From Marvinbryantia sp. (GTDB taxonomy: Bacteria > Bacillota > Clostridia > Lachnospirales > Lachnospiraceae), in the NCBI GenBank assembly GCA_016297895.1, contig JAEDFS010000046.1:1-14328 (forward strand): a DNA stretch of 14,328 nucleotides, given 5' to 3'. Positions within the stretch are counted from its first letter, which is position 1, and each line of letters begins with the position of its first letter. A program made the position numbers and the translations under genes. Positions 13,830 to 14,328 of the stretch are shown piece by piece. Below the pieces are notes generated by a model, which searched no databases, had not been told where the DNA came from, and saw only the letters and a list, made by a program, of their open reading frames with translations.

Positions 13830-13872
13830 AGGATTTTCAATATTTTTTCAAGTCTGCTTATTAAACCCTCTT

Positions 13873-14328
13873 TTATCGGAAGTTTTGTAAGTGTCCATTT
13901 TCTTTTAAATACTTCAAAAACCCTTCGCACCCCTCAACCACATCCGAATAAGTCTCATCAAAATTCCCTGTGTACCAGGGATCTGCGATATCTCGACCGA
14001 ATCCAGAAAAAGCCAGAAGCTTATATACTTTTCCCTCAGGATCTCCTTTCAGCATCCGGTTCAGATTACGGATATTCCAAGTATCCATTCCGATAATATA
14101 ATCAAATTCGTTATAATCACTCCAGGTGATCTGTTTTGCTCTGTGAGGCACTAAGGGGATATTCTCCTTACGCAGTTTATTGACGGTTCCTCTGTGTGGG
14201 GGATTCCCTATCTCTTCGGTGCTGGTGGCAGCTGAATCAATGTGAAACTGATCTTCCAGTCCTCTTTCCTTAACCATGTGGGTAAACACGCTCTCACACA
14301 TGGTGGATCTGCAAATATTGCCGTGGCA
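13873..14328 (-). CDS. Low-molecular-weight protein tyrosine phosphatase, N-terminus cut by window edge
   Basis: A cytosolic phosphatase of the LMW-PTP family (eukaryotic ACP1, bacterial YwlE/YfkJ/Wzb relatives), acting on phosphotyrosine or phosphoarginine in proteins. 151 residues are visible. The window edge falls exactly at the catalytic cysteine codon: the P-loop reads CHGNICRST, a C-x5-R-S/T motif, and the few residues of the first beta-strand before it lie outside. The general acid is D116 in DPWY. The family core continues through DSAATS (31-36) and the YIIGMD segment (77-82). The length is right for a single-domain enzyme of about 158 residues. The P-loop ends in ST where many members have SP, a mild variant. 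Substrate type cannot be told from this sequence, and its link with the neighbouring hom is not evident. Confidence 0.92.
   Translation of the reverse strand, partial: CHGNICRSTMCESVFTHMVKERGLEDQFHIDSAATSTEEIGNPPHRGTVNKLRKENIPLVPHRAKQITWSDYNEFDYIIGMDTWNIRNLNRMLKGDPEGKVYKLLAFSGFGRDIADPWYTGNFDETYSDVVEGCEGFLKYLKENGHLQNFR

Noticed and set aside
1..14328. CRISPR array or insertion sequence
   Set aside because: No regularly spaced repeats, transposase-like frame or terminal inverted repeats were seen.

Overview
The window reads as a stretch of chromosome from a low-to-moderate GC Firmicute, most likely a clostridium of the Lachnospiraceae type. This is an inference from strong AGGAGG ribosome binding sites, sigma-A style promoters, a paired GlgC/GlgD ADP-glucose pyrophosphorylase, the secG-rnr-smpB-ssrA neighbourhood and CxxC zinc-ribbon membrane proteins. 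No species can be named from the sequence alone. There is no transposase, integrase, prophage gene or CRISPR array in view.

Layout from left to right. Positions 1-572 (minus) hold an OmpR/PhoB-type response regulator cut by the window edge. A roughly 300-base spacer follows, with a hairpin, a pair of 13-nt direct repeats and a near-consensus promoter driving ssrA (tmRNA, 869-1216, plus). Downstream of ssrA lie a degenerate second copy of its 3' end, a strong hairpin and a terminator. Then comes glgC-glgD (plus, overlapping by 7 bases), closed by a terminator at about 3828-3867.

Everything from 3895 to 14328 is on the minus strand. In transcription order it is: low-molecular-weight protein tyrosine phosphatase (cut at its N-terminus by the edge), a 43-residue membrane miniprotein, hom, gpmI, a 109-residue unknown protein, two zinc-ribbon membrane proteins and a shorter relative (three ATGA-coupled genes), eno, secG, rnr and smpB. 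Promoters are recognisable before the 43-residue gene, gpmI and secG. Rho-independent terminators or attenuator-like hairpins lie between the 109-residue gene and the zinc-ribbon triad, and between secG and rnr.

How the genes fit together. ssrA, smpB and rnr supply the trans-translation/ribosome-rescue system: tmRNA, its binding protein, and the RNase R that degrades the released message. Here the RNA gene is separated from its protein partners by an oppositely oriented glycogen-synthesis pair. gpmI and eno encode consecutive steps of lower glycolysis (3-phosphoglycerate to 2-phosphoglycerate to PEP), yet four uncharacterised genes sit between them. That inserted cassette, three paralogous single-pass membrane proteins of which two carry a cytosolic-type double-CxxC zinc ribbon, is the best candidate in the window for an undescribed system.
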